This document shows, piece after piece, positions 10,071 through 21,853 of a stretch of 64,000 nt of DNA. The notes below the pieces were generated by a model. That model saw only the letters and a program-made list of their open reading frames with translations. It made no database searches and was not told the origin of the DNA. Where the stretch lies: assembly GCF_000313135.1 (NCBI RefSeq), contig NW_004457271.1:137430-201429 (forward strand), in the 5' to 3' direction. The DNA comes from Acanthamoeba castellanii str. Neff (Eukaryota; Discosea; Longamoebia; Acanthamoebidae). The position numbers and the translations under genes were made by a program. Position 1 is the stretch's first letter. Each line of letters begins with the position of its first letter.

Positions 10071-13000
10071 ATGGAGGCTCACGCACTACCTCTTGTGGTA
10101 CCTTCCGTTATATTAACTGAACGAATCAAATCAAATCCACACACTTTGTCGGGGTGGTTGTTGACCGTTTTTTTTTGTTTTTCGTTTATTTCGTTTTCAT
10201 TTTTGGTGCTAACCCCCTTTTCTCCCTCTGTCGCTTTCGTTCTTTTGTCGTCGCGCTGCGCTCGACACTTAGGTGCCGGGCACGCTGCACAAGGACCAGA
10301 AGAAGGGTCGCACGCTGCGTGGAAAGAGCGGCAAGCACCTGTGGTTCCAAAAACAGGGTGGGAAAGTCTATTACGCCACCAAGAACAACGGCGGCGAGAT
10401 CGGCGAGTCGAACGCCAAGGGCTTCATTCCATGCGCGGGTATCCTTCGCATGTTCGAGCTGACCGAAGAGACAGCCGTCGCGCCCGCCACCGCTCCAACG
10501 GGCGACACCGCCACCGCAGCAGCAACGCATGCGCACCAGGTCGAGCTGCTCACCACCGAGGGCCGCATCGTGCTGACCTTCGCCTCGAAGGACGCCGCAG
10601 GAGCGTGGATGGCCGCGGTGCAGAGTGAGATGCAGCAGCGGTCGCTGAGCGACCCGCGACGCAAGTTCACGATCGAAGACGTGCGCATGCCGGCCGCCAG
10701 CCTCGGCGGCGGCGGCAGTGATGACTGCTCGGGTGGTGCCGGCGCTGTGCCGCCTTCGCCGAGGAGCGCAGGCGGGACCAGAGGACACGACGACGACGAC
10801 GACGACGAAGAGGAAGCCCGCATGTCGAAGATCGGCAGCTTCATCCGCGGCAAGGCCCGACGCAAGCGCAGCTCGAGCGACAAGGAGAAGGGCAAAGATA
10901 ACAACAACGGCAACAGCAAGGGCAAGGACGGGCTGTCGGTGGAGGAGACCGAGCGACCCGCGGCCACGATTGCGTCGGGGACCTCTGAGGGCCGCAAGCG
11001 GCCGCCGCTCCCCTTCTCCTTCCGCAGCCGAGACGCGCGCGCGACGGTGGTGGTCCCGCCCCACAACAGGGAGAAGGGGGAGAGTGAGCAGGGCGGCGTC
11101 CAGGTGGTGTCGACCTTCTCGTCGCGCAACATCCCCATCGAGATCATGAACGCGCTCGCGGGCGTCAACAGCGGCGGCTCGACGCTCCCCGTCCCCCTGG
11201 TGTCGCCGGTGCGCAGCAGCAGCCCAACGGGCGAGGCCACGGGTGGCGAGGTGCTGTCCACGACGCCGCCGAAGGACGACGACGGCAAGATGAGGGCGCG
11301 CCATATGACGATGGCGACCGACTCGCCCAAGCTGGTGCACGCCATTGCGCCCCACTCGCCGGCCACCATGTTCGCCCAGGTGGTCAAGGAAGGGGTACGT
11401 TGTCTTCTCTCTCGTGCCTCGCGGCTTGCTGCTTCGAAATTTCCCACATAGCCGCTAAATCTTACCATTAATTGTAATTAGCATGGATATTAACCGTAAT
11501 ATCTCTCAAATTGATCAATTTATCACCAGAGCACGAGCAAGGTGCTATTCCTGCCTGGCGAAGGTACGGTGGAGCTTCCATTGACAAATTAGCGCCTTTA
11601 CACAGAGCAACAACTTTATTGCGAATTAATTTATTTTTTATTTTTTATTTTGCAGACTTGAAGGCCGGTATACGAAACGTGCTCGTCCTGCTGCGCGGAA
11701 GAGCCGAGACTGCACGCGAGGGGTCTCTCTACATCACAAACTATCGCCTCCTTTGGCGCAATCCATCGGTAACGGCACAACACACTCCAGCACGACACTG
11801 CACTTGCGTGGTCACTAATCGCGATTGGACACCGCAATCAGAATCGAAACGACATCCTGTCTATTCCCTTCCACTCCATCCGGGATAGCGAGGTGTCGGC
11901 CAACCAAGAATGCCTCTTTATCGAGTGCGCCGATTTCCGCAGCCTCGAAGTCTACTGCAAGGGACCTCAGGTCAGGCCTCCCCTTCTCACTGGCACCCAG
12001 CTGCGCTCTTGTCGCACATCTGCTGACGTCATAATTGTATTTATGTTATTTATTATTATTATTATTTCTAGGGCAAGGGCGTCCAGCCCGAGAAGCAGAG
12101 GCTTATGCAGTACGAGGACCAGAAGACCCTCCGCCGGGAGCTTCGGTCGCATCTGTCGCACTTGAGCCTGGCCGAGCTGTTCGCCTTCCAGAACAAGGAG
12201 CGATTCCCTCTCGAAGCCGAGCTGGCCGGCTGGCCCATCTACGAGCCACGAACCGAGGCCCAGCGATGGCACCTCTCCATGGACCAGGTTCATCCACTTG
12301 TCGCCACCGTGGCTTCTGGTGTTTGGCGCCAAACCGTAACGTCGTGTGCTGCTTGCTGATTTCTCTCGTCACTCACTCCCCACGCAGTGGCAATTGGTGG
12401 AGAACACAAAGTTCAAGCTGAGCCCGTCGTACCCGCCACACATCATTCTTCCCTCATTCCTTAATAAGGTACACGACGCGTGACAAGACGCAAAAAACGA
12501 AACACATATCGCGAATTCCTTTCCTTATCGTGGCTTCGACTCGTGGCGCGGTGGCGCCTGTGCAGAGATCCATCGCAAACGCCTTGGATAACTACGCCGA
12601 GCGGCGCATTGCGGCCCTCTGTTGGAAGGACCCCAACATCGACACCGCGCTCATTTTCCGTTCGGCCACGTCGAGCAAGTACACGCTCCTGTCTGACATC
12701 GCGCGGGTGCGGTCCCACCCGACCATTCACCTCTTCAACATCACCTTCTCGGCGACGGAAAAGAAGGGCGGCGTCGCCGGTGCGAGCGATTGGGAGGGGC
12801 TCGAGGTGAGCGACGAGACTGCTCCAGGTACGTGTGCGTGTGTGCGCGTGCGCGCGCGAAGGGTTGTTGCTAAGAGGCTCCCTCACTCCGCTCGTGTGAC
12901 TAGTGGTCAAGGAAGAATTTCTGTGCAACGAAGATCACCTCAACGTGATCAACCTGGAGCTCCCGTCACCCGCGTCGGTGGGACTCAGCTTCGCCCGACT

Positions 13001-16000
13001 GAAGAAGGCCGTCAGCGAGCTCGCCTTCATCATCCCCAACGACCGAGAAAACTGGATTCCGGTGCGCAAGACTGCCCCCCCCCCAGCACTTCACCTCGCG
13101 CCCATGGTTTATTTATTTGCGGTGTGTTGGTGGCCGCTATCAACGACAGGCCTTGAAAGCCACGCGATGGCTGCACAACATGCGCCGGTTGCTCGAAGCT
13201 GTGGCCAAGGGCGTCTCCACCCTACAAATGCGCGAGCCGATCGTCGTGCAGAGCATCGACGGCAAGAACTGTGTGCCACAGATCACCTCTCTCATCCAGG
13301 TACCTGCCGATCTACTTATCTACCTACCTATCTTCCACCTTGCCAGGCCTTCATGTGCTGTGTGGCGTATATGTGTAAGCGCAATGTCTCACCTGGTGAG
13401 TGTTCTATTTTTTTGCGGTACATTTGTAGCTGTGCGTTGATCCGTACTATCGAACATTCAAGGGCTTCAGCACCCTCGTCGAAAAAGAGTGGATCAGCTT
13501 CAGTACGCGCCCATTCCCTGGGAACAGCTTCTTTCACAACACAACGTGCTGTGCGCACAGGCTTTGCATGCTCAGTACTGTGTTTGGTTTGCGTGGCACA
13601 CAGCGCATGACTTCGGCCAGGGTCGGAAGAAGCCGCACGGCAAGAAGGAGGCCAAGAAGAGCAAGGTCAGGGGGAACATGACCCACATCTTCGTGCAGTT
13701 CATGGACGCCGTGTGGCAGCTCTGGAGCCAGTGCCCGCGCAGCTTTGAGGTACGCGCTCACGCCACTGTGATTCGTATCGGCTGCCTCATCGCTGACTCC
13801 TCCAATCCAACTCCTCCACAGTTCTCCGAGAGTTACTTGCTGTTTATCTTGGACTCCCTATACAGGTACAATCTTCTCTTTTCTTCTCTTTGCTGCTTGA
13901 GCGAAGGGCAATGGCTGTGTACCAAGCGACTAACTGTGTGTACTTTCGTTCAGCGGCCGCTTCGGCACCTTTTTGGGAGACAACTTCTACAAGCGGCACA
14001 AGCACAAGCTCGTGCACAGCACGGTAAGAACGTGCCCCCCCCCTCTTCTAGCAGGCCTAGCAGTGACAACTTTATCTCCTGACCGAGAGTCTCACAACAA
14101 CAGGTGTCGGTGTGGTCCTATCTGTATGCCAACCGTGCGAGCTACACCAACCCGCTCTACAGCGAAGCACACAGCCACCGCCACACGCTGGGCAAACCCA
14201 TCACCATCGCACCGCTGCTGGCACGCCCCCCTCCCGCCCGGCCCCTTCAAACTGGCCGCGTGGCCTGGCTGACCGAAATGAGTTTGTTGTCGACTCCACA
14301 GGCCAAGTTCTGGTCGTCCTACTTCCTGCAGTTTCAATGCCGTGATACGCTCAACCACGCTTCGCTCATCATCGACGCCACGTTTGGCCCGCGAGAAGAG
14401 CTTGGCCTGTCGATGGGGTCATCATCGTCCAGCGCCTCGTCGTCCGCTCCGGCGATCCAGGCCATCCGCTCGTCGTCACCCACGCTGCTCTCGCCCCTGC
14501 CCTCGCCCTCGCCCTCCTGGGCGTCGCCGATGACCGAGACCAGCGACACTCTGCTGTCGTTCACCGACTCCCCGCGCTCGAGCCAGAGCCCGCTCTCGCT
14601 CTCGACCGCGTCCACCGACGAAGACTCCTCGGCGTCATCCGCATCATGGGCTGCTCAACAGACGGACTCGTCGTGCTCGCAGCGCGGCAGCGTGTCGGCA
14701 CTCTCGTCGCAGACCTCGTCGGCGTCGTCGTCGCTGATCGTGCCCGCGCTCAACCTGGCGCGCAAGGGCCTGCACAGCATACCAGCCGAGCTGTCGGCCA
14801 CGGACGACCGCCGGTTCGGGCACATGACGGGGCTCAACCTGAGCAACAACATACTCAGCTACTTCTCGTTCCTGGTGGCCCACCTGCGCCAGCTCGAGGT
14901 GCTCAACCTGTCGACCAACGAGTTCCGCGAGATCCCCGAGCTGCTGGCCCAGTCGTTCGTCGAGCTCACACGGCTCAGGGAACTGGACATCAGCCACAAC
15001 AAGATCTATCGGCTGCCGGCCCAGCTGTCGCTGCTGACCAACCTGCAGCGGCTTGAGGCCAGCCACAATCGGCTGCTCTACACCCAGCAGGGCGACGAGG
15101 CCACCAGCGAGCGGCTGTGGGGCCTGTCGGGCGACGGCGGCGCGACGGCCACGCGGCACACGCTGGCCTCGTTCGACTTTGCGCCGCTGGCCGACTCGCT
15201 CGAGTACCTGTCCATCTCCTACAACTCGCCGAAGGCCAAGCACGCGCCGAGCGGCGGCGGTGCGACGGCCAGCAGTCGCTGTTCGGCCTCGCTCGACCTC
15301 CACCTGTTCCCGCGGTCGCTGCTCGCGCTGACCCACCTGACGACCCTCAAGTTCCACGGCAACAACATCCCCTACCTGCCGCCCAACTTCTTCGCCACCT
15401 TCAAGCGCCTGCAGGACCTGGACATGGGCGACAACGCCATCACCATCCTGCCGTCGGGCCTCGGCGGGCTCCAGCTCACCTCGCTCAACATCAACAACAT
15501 CGAGCTCAAAGAACTCATGCCCCAGGAGGTATTCCAGGTATGCACACATTCCATCACCGCCACACTGTGTATGCAATTAATTCCTCACCTCTTTATTTAT
15601 ATTTTGATGGCAGCTGGATGGCACGCTGCGGGAGCTGCACGCGCAGGGCCTGCGACTGGTCAAACTGCCGCCGGGCTTCTCGGCGCTCACGGCGCTGGAG
15701 ACGCTCGATTTGTCGAACAACGTGCTCAGCGCCTTCCCCGAGAGCCTCCTCACGCTCTCCAACCTGCAGTGCCTGACCCTCAACGGGAACAACCTCACCA
15801 CGCTGCCCACCGGCATCAAGCACCTCAAGAATCTCGAGAAGCTCTACCTCAAGAAGAACGAACTCGTGTCCCTCGTGCCCGAGATCGGTACGAGCCACCA
15901 CCACCACCACCCCGCTTCACCTCTCGCCCATTGGGCAGAGACCTGATCAGATCGCATGCGATTGGCGCAACAGGTTTCTGCAAGGCGCTGGGTGTGCTGG

Positions 16001-19000
16001 ATATCAGTGATAACAAGATCAAGGAGCTCCCACCGCAACTCGGTGCCCTGCCACGCCTCCGGTACGCCGCCGACGCTTCTACACACTTTGCGCCGCCACC
16101 GCCAAGAGGAAGAAGAAGCTAACTTTGATTTGGGGGTGTAGACGGCTCATCATCGGAAAGAACATGCCGCTTGTGTCGCCGCCGATCAATATCGAAGCCG
16201 AGGGCGAGGAGGCCGTGCTCGGGTTCATCAAGCAGTTCATCAACGGGTTCGAGCGGTGCTACCGCTACAAGCTCATGCTCGTGGGCCAGGAGAACGTTGG
16301 GTAAAGCCCGCCCCCCCCTTCACTCACGCGCACTGGACTGGACTGGCGCCACTGACTGCACTACTGCAACTTCCCACTTCACACAGAAAATCGACACTGC
16401 TGCGTTGCCTCAACAGCCAGCGAACGCAGCGAAAGCCGGACGCCCAGCAGCCCAATATCTCGACCGACGGCATCGACATCGGTACTCTTAAAACACCCTG
16501 CCTGCAGGCAATTGCGATTGTGGACACGCTAAGTACCCAGGCGCTGACTACGCATCTCTTCCACTCCCCCACCGAAGGCGAGTGGACCATCAAGGTAACG
16601 CGCGACAACGAGACCAAGGAGATCTCGCTCACCACTTGGGACTTTGCTGGTACCTTGCCGCAATTCATACAGGCCGCCTAACAATCATGTTAGTCAGAAG
16701 CGTTCTGACCTGGCTTGGCTGTTTGTGGGCGTCTGGTTGGTGCATGGTTGCAGGCCAGGAGTTGTATTATAGCACACATCAATTTTTCCTCTCGGAGCGT
16801 TCGCTCTTCCTCCTGGTCACCGATGTCTCCAAGCCGCTCGAGTTCTCTCGCCTCGACTTCTGGCTCGAATCGATTCGTTCGCGGACCAAGAGTGCGCAGG
16901 TCATCATCGTCGGCACCCACATTGACGAGAAGGTGCGCCACCACACCCTATCCCTTCCCTTCACCCGAGAGATGCGCGCACTCGCCCCCTTGGTATTGGT
17001 GCGCACCTTGATATCAACGTTCTATGATTCGGGATTGGGTGACAGATCTGTACGTCCGAGTACTTGGAAGCCAAGGAAAAGGAGATCAGAACCAAGTACC
17101 TCGCGCGCTACCCCAACATCCACGCACTCTGCCTCATCAGGTACCGAGGCCTTTACAAATATATGTTTTTTTTGTTTTTGTTTTTTGTTTTTTCGTCTCA
17201 GCAACGACGCGCTCACTGTTTTTTTCAAAAATTGCAAAGTTGCTCGAACGGCAAGAACATGTCGGCGCTGCATGCCAAGATCGAAGAGATCCTCTCCTCG
17301 GAGGTCCACCTCGGCGAATTCCTCCCCAAGAGCTATCTCGAGCTTGAGCGCATGATCCTACAGGTACCACCGTCTCCTCAGCTCCGCGCGTGTGTGTGCG
17401 TATGCGTGTGCGTGTGCGTGTGCGGTGGTGCGTGTGCGGTGGTGCGTGTATTCACGTGAGAGCGCTCACCCTTGACTTTTCTGTGCTGTATACAGCAACG
17501 CAAGAACAGAGCCGAGGAGGGCCTGCCTCCGATCGCGCTGTGGAGCGAGTACAAGTCGTGGGCGGAGCTGTGCCTCATCGAGAACGAGAAGGAGCTCAAG
17601 ATCGCCACCACGTTCCTCCACAACCTGGGCTCCCTCCTCTACTTCAGCGGCGACGAGAACCTGGCCGACGTGGTCATCCTCGACCCGCAGTGGCTCACCG
17701 ACGTCATGGCCACCATCATCACCACCAAGCACAACTACCTGGGCCGCGAGGGCTACGAGGGCATCCTCCAGCACTCGGTGCTGCCGTTCATCTGGCGCCC
17801 GCCCACCTTCCCCGACGACCTCCACGGCTTCATCCTCTACCTCCTCAACAAGTTCGAGATCACCTTCACCCTCGACGACGACGACGACAACAGCAACGAC
17901 AACCAGGAGGGCGAGGGCGAGGCCCTGTCGCTCCTCTCGTTCCTACCGACCTCGGCCCAGGTGACGTCATCACCCGACCAGCCCCAAGCGCAGGCGCAGG
18001 CCCAGACGCTGAGCGCGTCGTCGCCACTGCCGGCCGACCACACTGCTTTGTTGTCGACGGGAACGCGATCGCGCTCGCCGTCGCTGGCCACGTCGGCACC
18101 GCCTCAGCTGCCGCCGGCAACGTCGCCAACAGCAGACGAGCCCGCGTCGTCCGCCGAGGCCGCGGCGCAGCCACAGTCGCAGACCCAGACCCAGACCGTG
18201 GTGCCCACGGTCACTGTGGACCCGGCCGTCGCGGCGCTCAAGCGGAAGAGCACGCGCGAGCTGCTCGAGCGGCTGGTCAACAAGCGCATCTCGCGCAAGC
18301 GGCGGCTCAAGGGCTGCAGCCTCGTGCCCGCGCTCCTCTCCACCAAGCGGCCCGACGACCTGGCCTCGGTCTGGCCGCCGCGGCGCGAGGGCGACGGCGT
18401 GCTCGAGTATGGCCGCATCTACACCTTTGACTTTGCGCCGTCGGGCTTCTTCGCCAAGGTGATGGTGCGGCTGCTGAGCTTCCGCCTGCCTCAAATACTC
18501 AAGTACTGGCGCAACGGCCTTCTGCTCTCGTCGGGCTTCGAGAAGGTATTTGTGGAATTCGATCCGACGCAGAAGGTGCTCAGCGTCACCATCCGCGCCG
18601 AGGACCGGGCACACGCCGACATGGGCGGCGCCGCGGCCGGCCAGCCCCAGAACAGCCAGGTCGCGCTGCCGCCGTCGCCGGCGGAGATCGACCAGCGCGA
18701 CGAGGAGAAGCTGCAACAGCAGGCCAAGGAGCAGAAGCAGAAGAAGAAAAAGAAGAGCGGCAAGAAAGAGAAAGAGAAAGAGAAGGAAAGCGAAGGCAAG
18801 AGTGCGGAGCCCGACGCGAAGGAGGAGAAGCCCAAGAAGAAGAAAAAGAAGAGCCGACGCGAGAAGCCGGAGAAGAGCGACGCGAAGGACTTCTCGGCGA
18901 CGGCTGCGGGCACCACCGCGAGCAGCACCGCCATGATGATGGGCAGCAGCGACGACGTCGCCAACAGCGATGGGACCGTCGTCGAAGCCGGGAAGGAGAC

Positions 19001-20349
19001 GCCCAGCTTCCAGCTCCTGTCCCTTCTCGTCTTCTCGACAATCGACGCCCTCGTCCGCGATTGGTTCAAGGTACGCACACACACACACACCACGCACACA
19101 CACACACACACACACACCATACACACAGGACAAGCACAACCTAATCGTTTTCATTTGTTTTGGGGCGCACACAGCTGGGCGTGGAGATCACGGTGCCGTG
19201 TCCGCATTGTATAGCTGGCAACCTGCCGAACGCGACCACGTTCTCCTTCACCGAGCTGCAGCGCGCCCTGCTGCGACCCGAGAATGCCTACATCATGTGC
19301 AAGAACGTGGGCAAGTTCGGGTACGCGCAGCTGATCCGCATCGATCGGCTCATGCCTGACGTGGCCATGCTCCACCTCGACGACGCCAAGATCGAGTTCT
19401 CCGAAGTCACCCTCGGTTCGTCCTTTCTTTCACACGCACACGCCACACGCCACACGCCACACGCCACACGCCACACGCCACACGCCACACGCACACGCAC
19501 ACGCAGTCAATCATCAACTGCGAGTTCTTACGATTGTGGTGCAGATGAGGAGATCGGTTCGGGCGGCTTTGCGGATCTGTACAAGGGCAAGTGGCGGGAC
19601 GAGGTGGTGGCCATCAAGAAGTTCAAGTTCACCGACGACGAGACGCTCGCGCCCGACGACGTCCTGCAGGCCCTCGAGGAGTTCCGCCAGGAAGTCTGGA
19701 TCATGGGGTACTGCCCATCACCTGTGCTGCTCGATTCCTCCACCTTTAGCCCACTCACCATTTCCTATGTCCTTTTCTTTTGTTTTTCTTTTTTTGTTCA
19801 GGGGCTTGCGCCATCCTAACATCGTGGCGCTGCGGGCCTTCTGCATGGAACCGTGCTGCATCGTCGAGGAGCTGGTCACCGGCGGGAACCTCCTCTCCTT
19901 CCTCCACTCCCCCGCAGAGTACCTCAGCCCTTCCCTGTGTGACCGCGTGTCGTGTGCGTGTCGTGTCGTGTGCGTGTGCGGCCACTGACCAGACATTCCA
20001 CGTGCCCCGGCGCACAATTAATTGTCGACGCGGCAGGCTCGACTGGACGCTGCGGCTCAAGATCCTGAAGGACGTGGCCAAGGGCTGCGCCTTCCTGCAC
20101 GGGACCACCCCGCCCGTCATGCACCGCGACCTCAAGACGCCCAACATTTTGCTGGTGAGCACGTCGCCCGACGCCGACCTGGTGGCCAAGGTGTGCGACT
20201 TCGGAGTGTCGATCAACTCGTCGGCGGCCGCGCTCGGCCGGAAAGTCGACTGTCCACGTACGTCCGCGCGCTTCGCTCCCTCGCAAGTGCTCTCGTCTGA
20301 CTCCCCGATGACCGTGTGTCGTGCTCCATCGTGTGTGTCTGTCTGTGTG

Positions 20350-20426
<77 letters not shown>

Positions 20427-21706
20427 ATAGTGTGGCTCGCGCCGGAGGTGATGATGGGGAAGCCCTACACGGGCAAGGCCGACGTGTACTCGTTTGGCGT
20501 CATCTGCTGGGAGTCCATCGCCCGCAAGCGATTCTTCGAGGAGATCAGCTTCATGAGGTACCCACGCGAAGATGTCACACAATTCACCATCACCGCCTCT
20601 CAGTGATTCTCATCGCGTGTTTGTTTGCGCGTGTCGCGTCGCGTCGTGTCGTGCGGTGCGATGACGACGACGACAGCCTGATCGAGGAGAAGGTGATCGC
20701 CGGCAACCGACCACCGATCCCGGAGCAATGCCACCCCGAATTCGCTGAGCTCATCAACAGCTGCTGGCACCAAGGTTTGCGCCCTCGACACACACACCAC
20801 ACCACACCACACCACACCACACACAAGTTCAATTGTGTATTGTGTTTAAATTGCATGCACTGACACGACACAGACCCGAACAAGCGGCCGACGTTCGCGC
20901 AGGTGGTGGAGCAGCTGCGGCAGATCATGGCGCGGTACTGCCCCGAACACGTCGACTACGACCGGGACGTCATGGCGCGAGAGGAGGCGCTCGAGCGGCA
21001 GCGGCAGGAGCGCAACAGGCAGTACCGGCTCGAACAGAACAACGCCGACCGCGAAGGCGAGAACGAAAACGAGAGCGAAGAACGAAGCGAAGAGGAGGGG
21101 GGCGAGTCGGGCGAGGCCTCCGCCAACACGATGATGGTGAGCGCCGTCTCGCCCAAGCCGTTGCGGAAGCGGGGTCCCAGCATCAACGTGGTGCAGCAGG
21201 CCCTGGCCTGCAGGGACACCGCCCAGGCGACGCGCAAGGCCATGCTCGACCAGCTGCGTCAGATGAGCCGCCAGCGCGACCTGCCCCACACCTTCTCCCT
21301 CGCCCTCGCCCTCCCCGAGCCCGAGCAACTCACCGCCGCCGCCTCTCCCGCCGCCGACGCGCCCACGGCGGCCGCGACGCCACGACTTGCCGACGAGGCT
21401 GCGGCGATGAAGGAGAGCGACGCGTCGGCGATGATGCCTCTCACTCCGCGGGGCCAGTCGGGCGAGCCTGCGATGAACGATGCCGCGCCGCCACCCTCCG
21501 CCACCGACGATGGTGGTGCGACTGCGGCGGCGGCGGGCACGGCGCCCGAGGACGAGGCCAAGCTCAAGGAGAAGGAGGAGCGCAAGCGGCGGGTGGAGGA
21601 GATCCGCGCCAAGATGCAGAGGCAGACCTCCAGCCGCATCAGCGTGCCCAAGGGCGGCTCCAACGCGCCGCTGTCGCCCCGCCCGACCAACCAGGACCAA
21701 GGCTAG
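10071..21706 (+). CDS. Pats1-type Roco protein: PH-GRAM-myotubularin(dead)-LRR-Roc-COR-kinase
   Basis: 31 exons, 2,839 residues, all phases consistent. Exons: 10071-10097, 10273-11394, 11530-11563, 11656-11768, 11842-11970, 12072-12287, 12388-12468, 12566-12827, 12904-13061, 13150-13299, 13430-13502, 13604-13749, 13822-13865, 13954-14023, 14104-15537, 15614-15887, 15974-16061, 16142-16300, 16387-16481, 16578-16649, 16754-16932, 17046-17140, 17240-17363, 17496-19070, 19175-19415, 19545-19707, 19802-19918, 20037-20257, 20431-20557, 20677-20774, 20874-21706. Domains: PH-like 10-125; GRAM about 384-475; myotubularin 548-915 with catalytic Cys and Arg replaced (Ser749, Cys755); LRRs 1090-1470; Roc about 1490-1715 (GQENVGKST, WDFAGQE, THID); COR 1716-2240 with low-complexity inserts; kinase 2321-2590 (VAIKK, HRDLKTPNI, DFG, WLAPE all present); charged tail. 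Same order as Dictyostelium Pats1, but without WD40 repeats. The first 27-nt exon is inferred. Confidence 0.92.
20352..20425. repeat. (TG)37 microsatellite in a Roco intron
   Basis: Uninterrupted TG dinucleotides in intron 20258-20430, ending five bases before the acceptor and so occupying the position of the polypyrimidine tract. Confidence 0.9.
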
Positions 21707-21853
21707 AGCGCTCGAACGAACAGCGATTGTGCCCCGCGCGCCTCCTTTGTAGATTGTAGAACAACATGGACAGAATCAACTGAAACACATCATTTCTGAA
21801 AGGAAGAAAGCGAGAGTGTGAAAGATGTTTGTTAATGGATTTGACCCAAGCTC

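Noticed and set aside
10186..11468. Two long open frames (389 and 365 codons) on the minus strand
   Set aside because: They are antisense to the GC-rich Roco exon 10273-11394; codon bias of the real frame keeps them open. No recognisable protein features.
14644..15576. 310-codon minus-strand frame
   Set aside because: Antisense of the leucine-rich repeat exon; its Gln/Val/Arg-rich sequence mirrors the repeat.
19440..19500. CRISPR-like regular CACACGC repeat
   Set aside because: Simple tandem heptamer without spacers in an intron of a eukaryotic gene.
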